From Enoplosus armatus (taxonomy: Eukaryota > Chordata > Actinopteri > Centrarchiformes > Enoplosidae), in NCBI RefSeq assembly GCF_043641665.1, contig NC_092190.1, forward strand, positions 9,816,048-9,880,047: 64,000 nucleotides of DNA, in the 5' to 3' direction. Under the pieces are notes generated by a model. That model saw nothing but the letters and a program-made list of their open reading frames with translations, did not search any database and was not told the DNA's origin. Positions 19,201 through 54,900 of the stretch are shown one piece after another. The translations under genes and the position numbers were made by a program. Within the stretch, counting starts at the first letter, position 1. The number at the start of each line of letters is the position of its first letter.

Positions 19201-21141
19201 AAAATGATCAGATTTCTCTTCTTATTAAACTGACTGAACTTCTATAACTCATTAAGCTAGTATTTAGTCACTCAAAGGGGACTTTTTCACTTTTTTCCCC
19301 CATTTTATAAACAAAACAATCAGGAGAAGAAAATAATCTGCAGATTGATTGATTATGAAATTAATAGTCAGTTGCAGCCCTACACAAGTTAATAAAATAC
19401 CACATGGCAATCATGTCGGTGAGGTATGGTTCGAATTTTTATTGAGATTTTGATTAACACCACAATAAACTTAACCCATACAATGGTGGCTTTAGGACGA
19501 CAAAATGTTCCAAAGCAATAACAAAAAAGATCATGTCATCAGGGGGATACCATACCACTGAACATCAATAAACGTGCCCAGCCCCTGAAAAATATGAAAT
19601 TGCGTAGTTCAAGTTATACCAGTTGATATTACTTAATATGGTCTGATTTCATTGAGGTTTTCTCCCTAAAACAGCTAATCTTCCTATCAGGCTTTTCTAA
19701 TTTGTGAAAAGACTAGATGTTAAACCAGACAGGCAAGCCTGAGTCTATGTGTAACAGATACTTGGACGCCTCAGTGCGTCCGAGCCTCTGGGAGAGAAGA
19801 CACACATAAACTGAATTAGCTTCAGCACAGGGAAGAAAAAATGTGCAGGACCACAAAAAAGTTGCTGGTCTGGAATCAGCTTTCCCGCCCAACACTGCGG
19901 GCTAAACAAAAAGTAGGACTTCTGTCACCGCAAATCATTGTTGAGGGAGTTGGCTTTTGTCGCCGCCCCTTCATAAGAAATTCAGAAAGTCGTCCTTGAC
20001 AACCGGAGCTCCAGCACCCTTACAGACAACACAAAGAGCAGACTGTCCCCTGTGACGCCTGTGACTCCTTAATCTCAGTACCCTCTAGTTAATATGGGTG
20101 TCAAAGAGAGCAGGATGTGTGTGTGCAAGTTGTACTTACTGAACAGGAGAAACACATTCAGTTTATTAGGTACTCCAAATAAAACATAATGCAGTCTAAT
20201 GCAATAAATCCTCCCTTCATGAATGTTTAATGTTCAGTTTTTGTTTGCGCTGTTTTAGAGAGGGGTCACTCATCATTTTGGAGGCTGTTGTATTGTATCA
20301 TATTATAGTGGGAGGTTTTTCTACTATATTTAGTCTGCCCTCATTTATACCTTCATGAAGGTAGGATTTATTGCAGGGCTGTTGCATTACACTGCAGTAG
20401 ACTGAGCTAGGTGTACCTAATAAACTGGCAAGATATTTTTTAAGACATAACCTTTGAGTAATTATTATTTTTTATTTTATTTCATAGACTAAACAATGAA
20501 TTATATAATAAAAAGGCTATTAATATGCAGCCCTATTAGAATGAACAGTACCATTATCAAAATATGAACATAAGAACACATGTTATATTTTATTTAAAAG
20601 TTAGAAGATAAAATGACAATAACAATGCCTATCGTGCTGGTTAAGTAGTACATTTTGATTGTTTTTTTTACGGCACTACCTTTGAACTCCTCTCAAACCC
20701 AGAACAGCACGTCCTGGCTTTAGGGCAAACAGAGCTACAAACTTTCCCTGTTATAAACTCAGCTCTTCTTCACAGTCTGAGCTGCTTATCTGGTGTTATC
20801 CCAGCAGATTAGGGGCTCCCAGAGCAACACGGAGACAATAAAACAAATACTTTCATACAGCTCAGGCATCAAGAATAGGCAGGAGCAGCTGTTTTATCCT
20901 CTATAGGTTCATGCATCCACATCACTTCCACCCTGTATAACAGCTGGACAGAGCTAACATCAGTCACCCACCAACAACAACAGAGAGAAACCACAAACAC
21001 AGACACAGCCTGCTAATCAAGAGGCTGAGAGATAAACTCTACATTACCTGCCGGGTGGTTGTATAGAGGTCTCAGTTTGGCAGGCAGCATATGCTCGATC
21101 CTGTCCAAAATCCTGTGATAGGACACTCGCAGCGCAGCCAT
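16267..21141 (-). CDS. mpc2: Mitochondrial pyruvate carrier 2
   Basis: Five coding exons, minus strand: 21141-21048, 18850-18810, 18360-18276, 17940-17829, 16315-16267; 126 codons plus TGA (human 127). All phases fit. The start is the only in-frame ATG in exon 1 (MAALRVSYHRILDRIEHMLP). Family signatures are LRPLYNHPAGPKTVFFWAP, the helix with GLADMTRPAEKLS, and IWSRYSLVIIPKNWN followed by NFFVGSAGASQLYRIWR. MPC2 forms a heterodimer with MPC1 in the inner mitochondrial membrane and carries pyruvate into the matrix. The C-terminal exon encodes a short Lys/Ala-rich tail. Introns 1 and 4 hold several MITE-like repeats. The gene lies divergent to dcaf6, as in human. Confidence 0.96.
17041..17275. 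repeat. Partial MITE-like repeat in mpc2 intron 4
   Basis: Starts CAGTTGCCAGTTTATCAGGT and includes CCTGCAATAAATCCTCCTTT and CTGTTTTAGAG, matching the left arm of the element at 20159-20427. A matching right terminus was not found, so it is probably truncated. Confidence 0.55.
18492..18754. mobile_element. hAT-like MITE in mpc2 intron 2
   Basis: Left end CAATGGTTCCCAACC and right end GGTTTGGAACCACTG are inverted copies of a CAGTGGTTC-type hAT terminus. The flanking 8-mers GTCCATGG (left) and GTCGAAGG (right) agree at 6 of 8 positions, as a decayed 8-bp target duplication would. Length about 263 bp; no transposase. Confidence 0.6.
20159..20427. mobile_element. Palindromic MITE in mpc2 intron 1
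   Basis: Terminal inverted repeats: CAGTTTATTAGGTA at the left and TACCTAATAAACTG at the right. Homology between arms extends about 80 bp, including GCAATAAATCCT(C/A)CCTTCATGAA on both. No coding capacity. Related fragment at 17041. Confidence 0.65.
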
Positions 21142-21530
21142 GACTGTAGATGTTCTGATGGAAATAAAGACACTGAACGGAACCAGAAGCTAGCTCGCTA
21201 AATGTTAAGCTAGCTAAGGACCTTTCTTAAGAGCCACAGAATTTAAAAACCTTTTGCCTTCGCCTGTTTGCGCAATGTTGTCAAACAAATAAATGACAGG
21301 TCGGTTAAACCATAGGAGAGGATGCTGCTGTCCTACTGTCGACCTTCCACCGATGCCACTATGACCATGCTAGCGCTGCTAGCTTCTCTGTAGCTTCTGT
21401 CTGACCGACACGACGAGGTGACTTTCCGTACGATGCAACCAACCGCGTGAGGGGCGGGGTTACACGTTTCCTCTATCCTCATTGGCCCGCCTGGTCAGAA
21501 CACCAATATGATTGGTTTAGATAGCATTGT
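21142..21530 (-). promoter_or_regulatory. mpc2: mpc2 promoter with GC box and CCAAT boxes
   Basis: Upstream of the mpc2 ATG there is a GGGGCGGGG box at 21451-21459, minus-strand CCAAT boxes (ATTGG) at 21481-21485 and 21511-21515, and a plus-strand CCAAT at 21503-21507. This looks like a TATA-less Sp1/NF-Y housekeeping promoter. Repeated GCTAGC and AGCTAGCTAA words lie at 21188-21216 and 21367-21382. Confidence 0.55.
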
Positions 21531-23399
21531 TACTTTTCATGTCTGGCGTATGGCAACTGGGTGGAGATAAATCGCCTCTTTGACAAGTCATTTTACTGAA
21601 TGTATTCAGATTTTATTTGTGTTCGTCAGCATTATAAACACATTTTAGAGCTGTCTGTTAAAGACGGCATATTATAGTTTGAGCGTAAAGATTAAAACAT
21701 TTGATTTGATTGAAATTTGTTGCAAATGTTATGATTTTAATGGCAACTTTTTTAATATAAAAATAATAGCCTACCTATGTTTACTGTATTCCTTTGTGAC
21801 ATTACATATTTGATAAACTCTCAGAAAAAGTATGTACACAATGAAATGTTATAAGTTGCATTATGTTGCATTCCTAAAACATCTCAAATGTAATCTGCCT
21901 TTATCTTTTTATTACATTTATTTTTTTCTCTGTTACCTTTGTGTTTTGTTGTTTTTTTGTTATATTTTCTCTTGTATGTTTTGATTGTACCCTACATTTA
22001 AATTGTTAAAACACTTGTTATGGAAAATTAAATTCTATTTTAATCAATAAAGTTTTGAATTTGCGTAGTTTTATATGATAACCAACAACACCCCCAGTCT
22101 TTGTTAAGTTGAATATTATATTTGCACCATGTGAGACTGAAAATTTGCAGTCAAATGGCAGTAGAGCATTTTCCAGCAGCATAATAGAGTCTTTGAGCAG
22201 GACTGGATCACCAAATGGGCAAAGTGGGCAAGACCTACTATAGTAAAATATCAAGAATAGCAGGTCCTGCATTACAACTTGATCTTGTCTGTCATGTAGG
22301 TTTCATAACAGGGGACCAACAGTCAGTGTTTGCCCTGGGGGGGGCTAACAGGTTAATCCAGCCCTGTGTTTGAGGACTCTGGAAAACAGCAGTGCATGTT
22401 ATCAAACGGCAGTCCAGGTTTACTTCAAACTTAACTTAAATTGAATAAAATTACGTCTTACATCTGTACAAGGCTGGATTACCACCAAGCATGTAACTGC
22501 TAGACCCAACATGACAACATGTGCCCTGGTCATGTCCCTAGCCACCTACTAAACAGAGCTTTCTTTGCACCTTCTGCAAAATCAGAACCATCCGGTGTAA
22601 GCGCAGCAATGACCTCCAGGACATTTAATGTATTTACGTTAAAGACAAGATGTGTCGATTCCAGAGCAAACGTACTAGATAGATGTGATTAAATTAATGT
22701 GAATGCTGATTCAGCAGCAGCTTATATTCACAGGCTTGACTGATGCCAAACAAAAGGGAAATTCTGCAAGATCAAAAATGACCCAAAGCAAAAACAGAAA
22801 ATGATTTGTTACTTGTCCCCTCACTTATAAACTGGAACCTAATCTTCAAAATAGTTTGGTACAAGCAGATTTCTGCCTTAAGAGCAAACATATCGTATGT
22901 TCCCTGATTGCCTGGTTGTTTTTGTCATCAGTCTGCTGTGTGTGATAAGATGTTGGAACCTATTTTATTCCACATCCAGACAGACAAACTAAACCAAAGC
23001 TCACTCCGCCCCGGCAGCTGTTTGGCGTCTTACAACGAGCGTTCCTATCCTCTCTGTGAAGTCACGCAGTTTATCGCGTTGTTTGGACACAGCTGTCCGC
23101 TAGAAGAAACAAACCAGGCTAGGCTAGCAGGACAGATAGTTAGCAGCGCAGAGAGCAGAGGTACAGTCAACGTAAACTCCGGAGGACAGCGGCGACAGGA
23201 CAGGAGCGAGTCTTTCACCTCCAGCAATGCAAACGTTGAGTGTCGCAGCTAGCTAACGGTAACAGTTAGCGCTGTCCCGACCCACAGGGACTGATCTCGA
23301 TGGCAAAACCGAAGCGACGATAAATAAAAGGCGACATCAACAGGGACGGGTTAGCTTAGTTTCAATGTTATTGTTAATTAAAAACCACATATGGTCACA
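21531..23399. other. mpc2-dcaf6 intergenic region and dcaf6 5' UTR
   Basis: AT-rich spacer to about 22.9 kb, then a GC-richer block (about 22.98-23.34 kb, with CCGCCCC near 23.0 kb and GCTAGCTAACGGTAAC at 23248-23263) that is the likely dcaf6 promoter and 5' UTR. The open frame at 22908-23252 falls in this leader and resembles no family I know. Confidence 0.5.
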
Positions 23400-48179
<24,780 letters not shown>

Positions 48180-48709
48180 CCTGCTGGCATTTTATTTTAA
48201 AGAAAACACTATTTCTTTTTTGCTGTATAGCACTTGAAAAAAACCTGAGATTTGTACAAGTATAGTGTAGAATACTTCCTTTTGAAAATTAGTGTAATTT
48301 CTAGCCCCCCTGTGTTTTTTTAAGATGACTTTCTTACTGATGTTTCTGTATGAGGATAAACTACATCTGTGTGAATGCAAAAGGCAAGGACGTCAGTATA
48401 TATATATTAAGTGTGAGAATAATGGCGGCTGGTGTGCAAGGATGTTAAGTGCAATATTATTTTGTTTAGGAGAGAGTGAGCTTTGATCAGTGTTAACGTG
48501 TGACATTTTGAATTTGTAGCACAAAGCTAAGAAATGTTGATGTGCTGCTCCGGCAGTTACGCATGTAAAAAAAGGACTTTAAGTAAAACATACTTGGAGA
48601 ATGCTTTAATTTTGTTGTCAAAGGGGAAAAAAAAGAAATGAAGCTGTGGTTCTTCTCCCCAAAGGGACATGTCAATAAGTTATAATCTTTTACAGAATTT
48701 GGAAAAAAA

Positions 48710-48715
48710 AATAAA
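48710..48715 (+). terminator. dcaf6: dcaf6 polyadenylation signal AATAAA
   Basis: AATAAA 531 nt past the stop codon, the first good signal downstream, within A-rich sequence. Confidence 0.6.
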
Positions 48716-51700
48716 GCTATGGCATCTTGAAGATGTCTGCACTTGGGTCTGAAAGATAAAAGCTTAAAACGACTAAAAACTAATGAATTTAAAATCACTC
48801 CCTAAAATAAACAGCAATCTGTATTTTGCACAGTGAGTTAAGTGAACTCCAGACAGTAGAAACCCTCCATTATACTACAGAAACAGGCAGCACCGTCCTG
48901 TGATGCACAAGGTTGACATGACTGTTGGTCTGTCATTAACTTAGCTTCAGTTTAAGACTAGTTTAAATCTGTGTTATCTGAAACTAAATGACTAAAATGG
49001 TCTCTTAAACCCATTTAGTTTAGTCGGGTGGTTTCTGTCTCCTGTAGAATCACTTAAATTCCAGCAGAGGTCATTGTATCTGAGACGTCTCTTAAAGCGA
49101 CGGCAGACGTGGTCTGACTGAGGTGTAAGATGATGTAAGATTTGTAAAACTCACATAATTTTAATTTAACAACTTTAAGTCAGTCTTAAAGTCATCTAAG
49201 CATCGTTTTTTACCAACAAATAAATAACTTGCAACCTTTGGAAAAACCCAGACGGTTGTTTAACAACACTCACTGAATCTGGATGAAAAATAGACAATAT
49301 AAGTAATAGTAAAAAATGGTTTAGATTTCTGGCTATCATCTTTGTTTGGATTAGGAAACTGAGTCACGACTTGTGAAACAGTCCTTTCTTTATCGTGCAG
49401 CAGATATCTTTTCATCCAGATGGTTAGAGGAGTCTTTAATGACTCTGGAAATACCTTTTCAAAGAGTTCTCCACTAATTTAGCATTGTACTCTTTGTCGG
49501 ACTCACGATGGACAGAATCAAAATTGATGCAGCAGAATCAGAGATATTGTCTTTTTTATTCCACGCATTCTTCGTCTTTGTCAAAACCTGGCACCTACAT
49601 TACCCACCCCTTTAAGAACATCAGTAACTTGTTAAACAACCTTGATTTTTCTAACAGGGCTGCGTATTTGACTTCAATACATGAGAGGCACAAACTGGTG
49701 TCAGTCAAATACTGAGTGAAACAGGCAAGAGCCCCAGTTCGTCTGCAGACTGCAGCACAGGTGGCCGTTGTTTTGGTAGCTGTTGTAAAGACACTAACAT
49801 GGTTCAACTTTACCTCCTTCACTCACAGAATCACAGCAACACGAACAAGGAAAAGTTTTATGTAAAAAAAACAAAACGTTTTTAATAGAAGAATCTTGAT
49901 ACAAAACTTTAATGCAAATATTTGTATTAATACTAACTGTGAAAAAGTGAAAATCAAATGGTTACATCACTTCTCAGGTGTATAGCTTTTTCTTATAAAA
50001 GCAGTACCGTTCAAACATAATATGAAGATACGAGGTAAGACTGAAGCACCTGACTTGTGCTCTACTTATTACAAATGTCCTCTGAGTTCCTTTTATAATA
50101 TTAAAGGGAGCGGTGGAGTGTATAAACTGAGGTAAACCACATGTACCAAGGAATATTTACTAAGACACAGTGTTGAGATTAAGACAGAACTTGTCCTCCA
50201 ATTCGACACCAAACTCAATTTAGTTTTTCGGTGAGTTGACTTTCAATGTTCAATATATCTTGAAATACTGATAACAGTCAGCCTCCTAATTACCTTATTC
50301 TGGACTTCATTAACTCATTAATCCATTTAATTGTTACTTAATATCGTCTTCTGCTTTACCGTGGACGGTATGCAGAATGACTGACCAAATAGTAATAATT
50401 GCCTTCTCTAACATACAAAGAGAGTGGTTTCCATGAGAACAAGTGCACACTGCATGTTCACGTGCAACTACTGTGGCAGATGATCATGAAATGTCAGGAC
50501 CGTTTCTAACACACCTGTCAGGTACCTACACAATAAGGAACACGTCACCTTATCAATATAAGTGTTGGCTCAGGGCTGGACAATATGTAATATACTATAA
50601 TCAATTTGATATTTTCTTATGAGGAATTACAATACATAATTTACTTCTAAATCCATTGATTTTCTATATCAATTAATTCCTATTCAGGGTCATGGTTGGG
50701 GTCCCAGTAAGACGTGACTGTGTGGCAGTGAATTCAGCCATCATTCATTTCATTATTTACACCTGTGATTTTCCTGCTGTCACATGTTTGTTTTTCCACT
50801 TTTTTTTTCAGAAAGATTGTTGGCTAAAAGAGAGAACTAGTCTGCCCTCTCATTACCATCAGTCTGAATTATAACAAATGTCCAAATGTAAACAAATTGT
50901 GATTTACGGTCAGTGTCAGAAGTAGGCCTTTCACACAATCTGAGTGAAAACACAGACTCTGTCTTGTCCATGTGCCCAAGTCCAAACAAAAAACTATTTC
51001 TGGCATCTAAAGGACTCTGTTATCGGCTCCCTTTAAAATGTCGTCTTCATTACATTAAAGGCCTTGCTCACCTGCACAGGTGTTCTGATTCTGGCTGACT
51101 GATTAGACCTCTACTTTGCGTCGTACCAAAGATATCGGGGTCCAACTTGTAAATAAGGTTCACGTCAACATCCCGGTCGTAATTGTGACTGAGAAACTCA
51201 GATTTTTCTGAAAGCTCAGATATATCCGACTTGGCACTTAATATTACAGTATATATCTGAAAAACAAAACAAATATGGACGCCTCACATCAGCCAAAGTA
51301 AGTAAAACCCAATGCAATGGATATGGTGTCATATTATCAGTGCACAGTATTTTAACAGTCACATAAGCGCAAAATAAGTCCTAAACATGGGAATCTTTCC
51401 CATCCATCAGCAACAATAAGAACCTGAATAAGAGAGAATTTGGGTTTGAAATGTACTTTTCTTAACGTAATAAAGGAGGGATTTTAAAGTGATCTGATAT
51501 CAGTGTTACGAGTCTTTTGGAAGATAGAAACGACTACTACTTTCATACTGCCCAGCCCTAATGAGGCACGTGTTATTGCAAATTCTGAGGACATACAAAA
51601 ATATATAGTAATAAACAAATTACTATTACAATCAGATCATTTAGGTTACAGTAGTTAAGGCTTTCTATTTGATTACATGAATCCATACAAAAGCTTGCAC

Positions 51701-51986
51701 TGACACTGACACTTGGTCCAACATAGTGGAATGAATGATGTGCCTCTTCCTGTTTCCTAATAATTTCAAGTATGGAGTTACCCATGTGTCGAGGTCAGAC
51801 TTCATGAATTCACCACTCTGAATGGTCCCCTATAGTCGTGTTGAGGGTGTGAAGCCCTTGCAGTTCTCTAATGAATTCACCACTCTGAATGGTCCCCTAT
51901 AGTCGTGTTGAGGGTGTGAAGCCCTTGCAGTTCTCTAATAAACTGAGTGTATAAGCAAGTCCAACAAATGAACAGACCAGCTGTGT
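48716..51986. other. Convergent dcaf6/gpr161 intergenic region with gpr161 3' UTR
   Basis: AT-rich, with no recognisable coding exon on either strand. The right part should be gpr161 3' UTR and contains the 67-bp duplication. A minus-strand AATAAA (TTTATT, near 49553) is one possible gpr161 end but would imply a 2.4-kb 3' UTR. Confidence 0.5.
51804..51937. repeat. Perfect 67-bp tandem duplication in gpr161 3' UTR
   Basis: 51804-51870 and 51871-51937 are identical over all 67 bases, both starting ATGAATTCACCACTCTGAAT and ending TTGCAGTTCTCTA. They lie 50-183 nt past the gpr161 stop codon. Confidence 0.95.
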
Positions 51987-54900
51987 TCAGGCTGGTTTCT
52001 CCTCCACATCCTGCTCTTCTTCATCTCTGTCATCTTTAACGATCCCTTCATCGATACTTTCCAGCCTCAGTCTCTGACCGTCCAGGTATCTGGGTCTCGG
52101 TGTTGCCCTGGTGGTAAACAGTCCTCCCGGCAGAGCCAGATCCTCCCCGAACAGGGTGAGCTTAGCGTCGCTCTCTATAGCCTTCGCCAGACAGGAGGCG
52201 AAGGTGTCGAGAGATTTGTGTACCTCCGCGTGGACTTGAACCGAGGAGGTGTTGGTGTTTTCAGCTGAGGAGAAAAGACATCATTTGTGAGGTCTAATTA
52301 GACAAATCTTATGTTTAGGGTGTTTTGTTTTGTAACTTCCAGACCACAAAGTAGTTTTTCAAACCCTCCATGAGTATTAAGTGAACTCCCTTCCCTCTAA
52401 TCTTTTGTGCAGCGGGGGAATGACGGATACCTTTGGCATGCTCCACCTGGTCTTCAAAGGTGACCGAGCTCCTCCTCTTCCCGGACGGATTCCCGTGGTG
52501 CTGCAGGAGGGAGGAGCCGTCTGTGGAGAAGTTATCCAGCAGCATCACGTCTGTGCCTGCGTGGGACACATTACAAAAAGACGAAAGCATCTTAATAACA
52601 GAGCACAAATGAGTTGGATCATTTCTTTGTATTACACATGACATTACTTGCCCTCCCTATGCCATCCTGAACTGAAAACATGAGCTGTGAAACAGGAATG
52701 TGAGGCTGACTGTAACAAAGCTGTGAGAGTATGACGCAATACGGTTAGTAAGACCATCTGCCAGCCTGTCGAACCTCATGTTTACACTGTATCTCCATTT
52801 TATGTTCAGAACAACAGTCTAGTTAAAAAGCATGAAAGCATTTCTCAGTAAAGATGCAACTGCTGCTGAACCCCATTTGTTTCTGGTTAATTGATTAGTC
52901 ATTTGACAGACAAATAATCAACCGCAATTTTGATAATGAACAAATTGTTTAAGCAATTTATCAAGAAAGATGTCACAAATTCTCTGGTTTCAGCCTTTCA
53001 ATGTGATCATTTGCTGCTTTTCTCTGTGTTATTGTAAATGGAATATCTTCACTGTTTTCCGACATTTCATAGAGTAAATGTTTAATTAATTAATCAAACA
53101 ACATAATGAAAATGATTGTTAGTTGCAGCCGTATGACCATATTGTATATATATAAGGTAGATTTAAAAATTTTATGGTAAAGATTTTTACGCAAACTCAA
53201 CTACAGATGAAACTATTAGTCAATTACTCGAAAATTAATTGGCAACTGTTTTGATAATTGATTAATGGTAATTTTTGCTTACATACACTAAATACACTAA
53301 ACATTCTCAAAGTTGCAGTTTGATTGACGTTCAACATCGTACGTATTGTGTAATGTCCCGTTAGTACAAAAAGGTAAAGTATGTAAATTAACAGTATACT
53401 ATGAGGACAAGTATATAGTATATACTGTGTAGAATGAATATATCATCTGGATTTGGGACACATCAGGAAGTGTTGCTCCCATTACTTCTGCTTCCTGTGT
53501 GCAACACTTACATGAGTCCTGAGTGAAACTGAAGCCAGTGTCTCCTGTGCTGCTCCCTGGAGCCAGCAGATGACCTCCACCGGCCAGCATGGCTGTCAGG
53601 TGCGGCGACATACCCAAGTCTGAAAGAACGCAAGCAAGTTCTCATCATGCAACATCACACAACACATGAAATCACAACAGCACAGGAATGTAAATCTAAA
53701 CAGGCTCTAAAAACTGTACATAAACCACACACTGTAAGTTTGTAAGTAACTTACACCCCCCCCTTACACTATTGTATCCCTGTTTACAGTTTACAGAAAC
53801 AGTTTTACCTGTTTATAGACATGTGCCTACTTGTCAGTGTTTATGTTTGCTTTGTTCAACTTTGTTGTCCTTGTTTTGGCTGTTTGTCTATGAGTATCCT
53901 CCTGAACACTGTTCTAGGAACTGTGTTTAAGTACAGAGTTAAATTCCTCGTATGTGTAATAAAGGTCAATAAAGATGATTCTGGTCTATGATTTGGTATC
54001 TTAACATAAAGAAGTCAGAAATCAATACACACACTGATGTCAACATTTATTTGCATGATAAACAGAGACACTGCTGCTCTCCCACCTGTGATTCTGTTGG
54101 AGATGCTGAAGAGACGGGACGTCCTTTGCCGCGTGGCGAACGACTCTCTGTAGTAACGATCCCCGAAACACATCCCCAGCAGCTCCTTCCTCACCGTTTT
54201 ATTCCACAGGCCGTAGATGAGCGGGTGGCACACTGCGCTGCAGAAAGACAGCCACGCTACCAAAGTCTCCAGTCCCGGAGACACACTCCCTTGTCCCCAC
54301 AAAGCCTCGGTACACACCACTCCGACATACGGCCCCCAGGTCACGAAGAAGGTGCCAATCACCACTAAGATGGTGACAAAGGCCTTACACTGACTCCCTG
54401 CATACACAAGGCTCCGCCGGCTTCCATTAGAGGAAGTTGAGGTGCTTGAGTTTTTTCGTCCATTCCTCTGAGGTCCAGTGGAGTCATCCTGGGCCACAAC
54501 AACTGTCCCACAGTGTACTTTCCGGGCTTTCATGCGGGCAACGCGGAATATGAAACCGTAACAGGCAAACATGATGAAGAAGGGGGGAAGGGTGCACCAG
54601 ATGACCCAGAAGGCCGTGTAGCTCGGCTCTCTGTGCCAAGACGCAACACAGGTCCACTTGAAGCAGTCGAACTCGAAGGAGGACCAGCCGAACAGAGGAG
54701 GCAGACAGCCCACCAGGGAGTGTAACCACACATAAGCGATGACGACGACCGCCCGGTTTCCAGTGATCTTCATGGGGTAAATCATCGGGTAAAGCACTGC
54801 GTAGTACCTGTTGGGTTGAGAGAGGAACACAGTGAGGAAACCCTGCAGAAAGGAAACTCAACACTGTTCTAAAGAGAGCCCTCTGGTCCAAGTGACACGG

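Noticed and set aside
19425..19445. GGTTCGAATTT, a tRNA B-box-like string
   Set aside because: No matching A box, acceptor stem or cloverleaf could be found around it.
22908..23252. 114-codon frame upstream of dcaf6
   Set aside because: It sits in the GC-richer promoter or leader before the dcaf6 start and resembles no protein family I know.
51804..51937. CRISPR-like or regulatory array
   Set aside because: There are only two contiguous identical units with no spacers, in a vertebrate 3' UTR; it is a simple tandem duplication.
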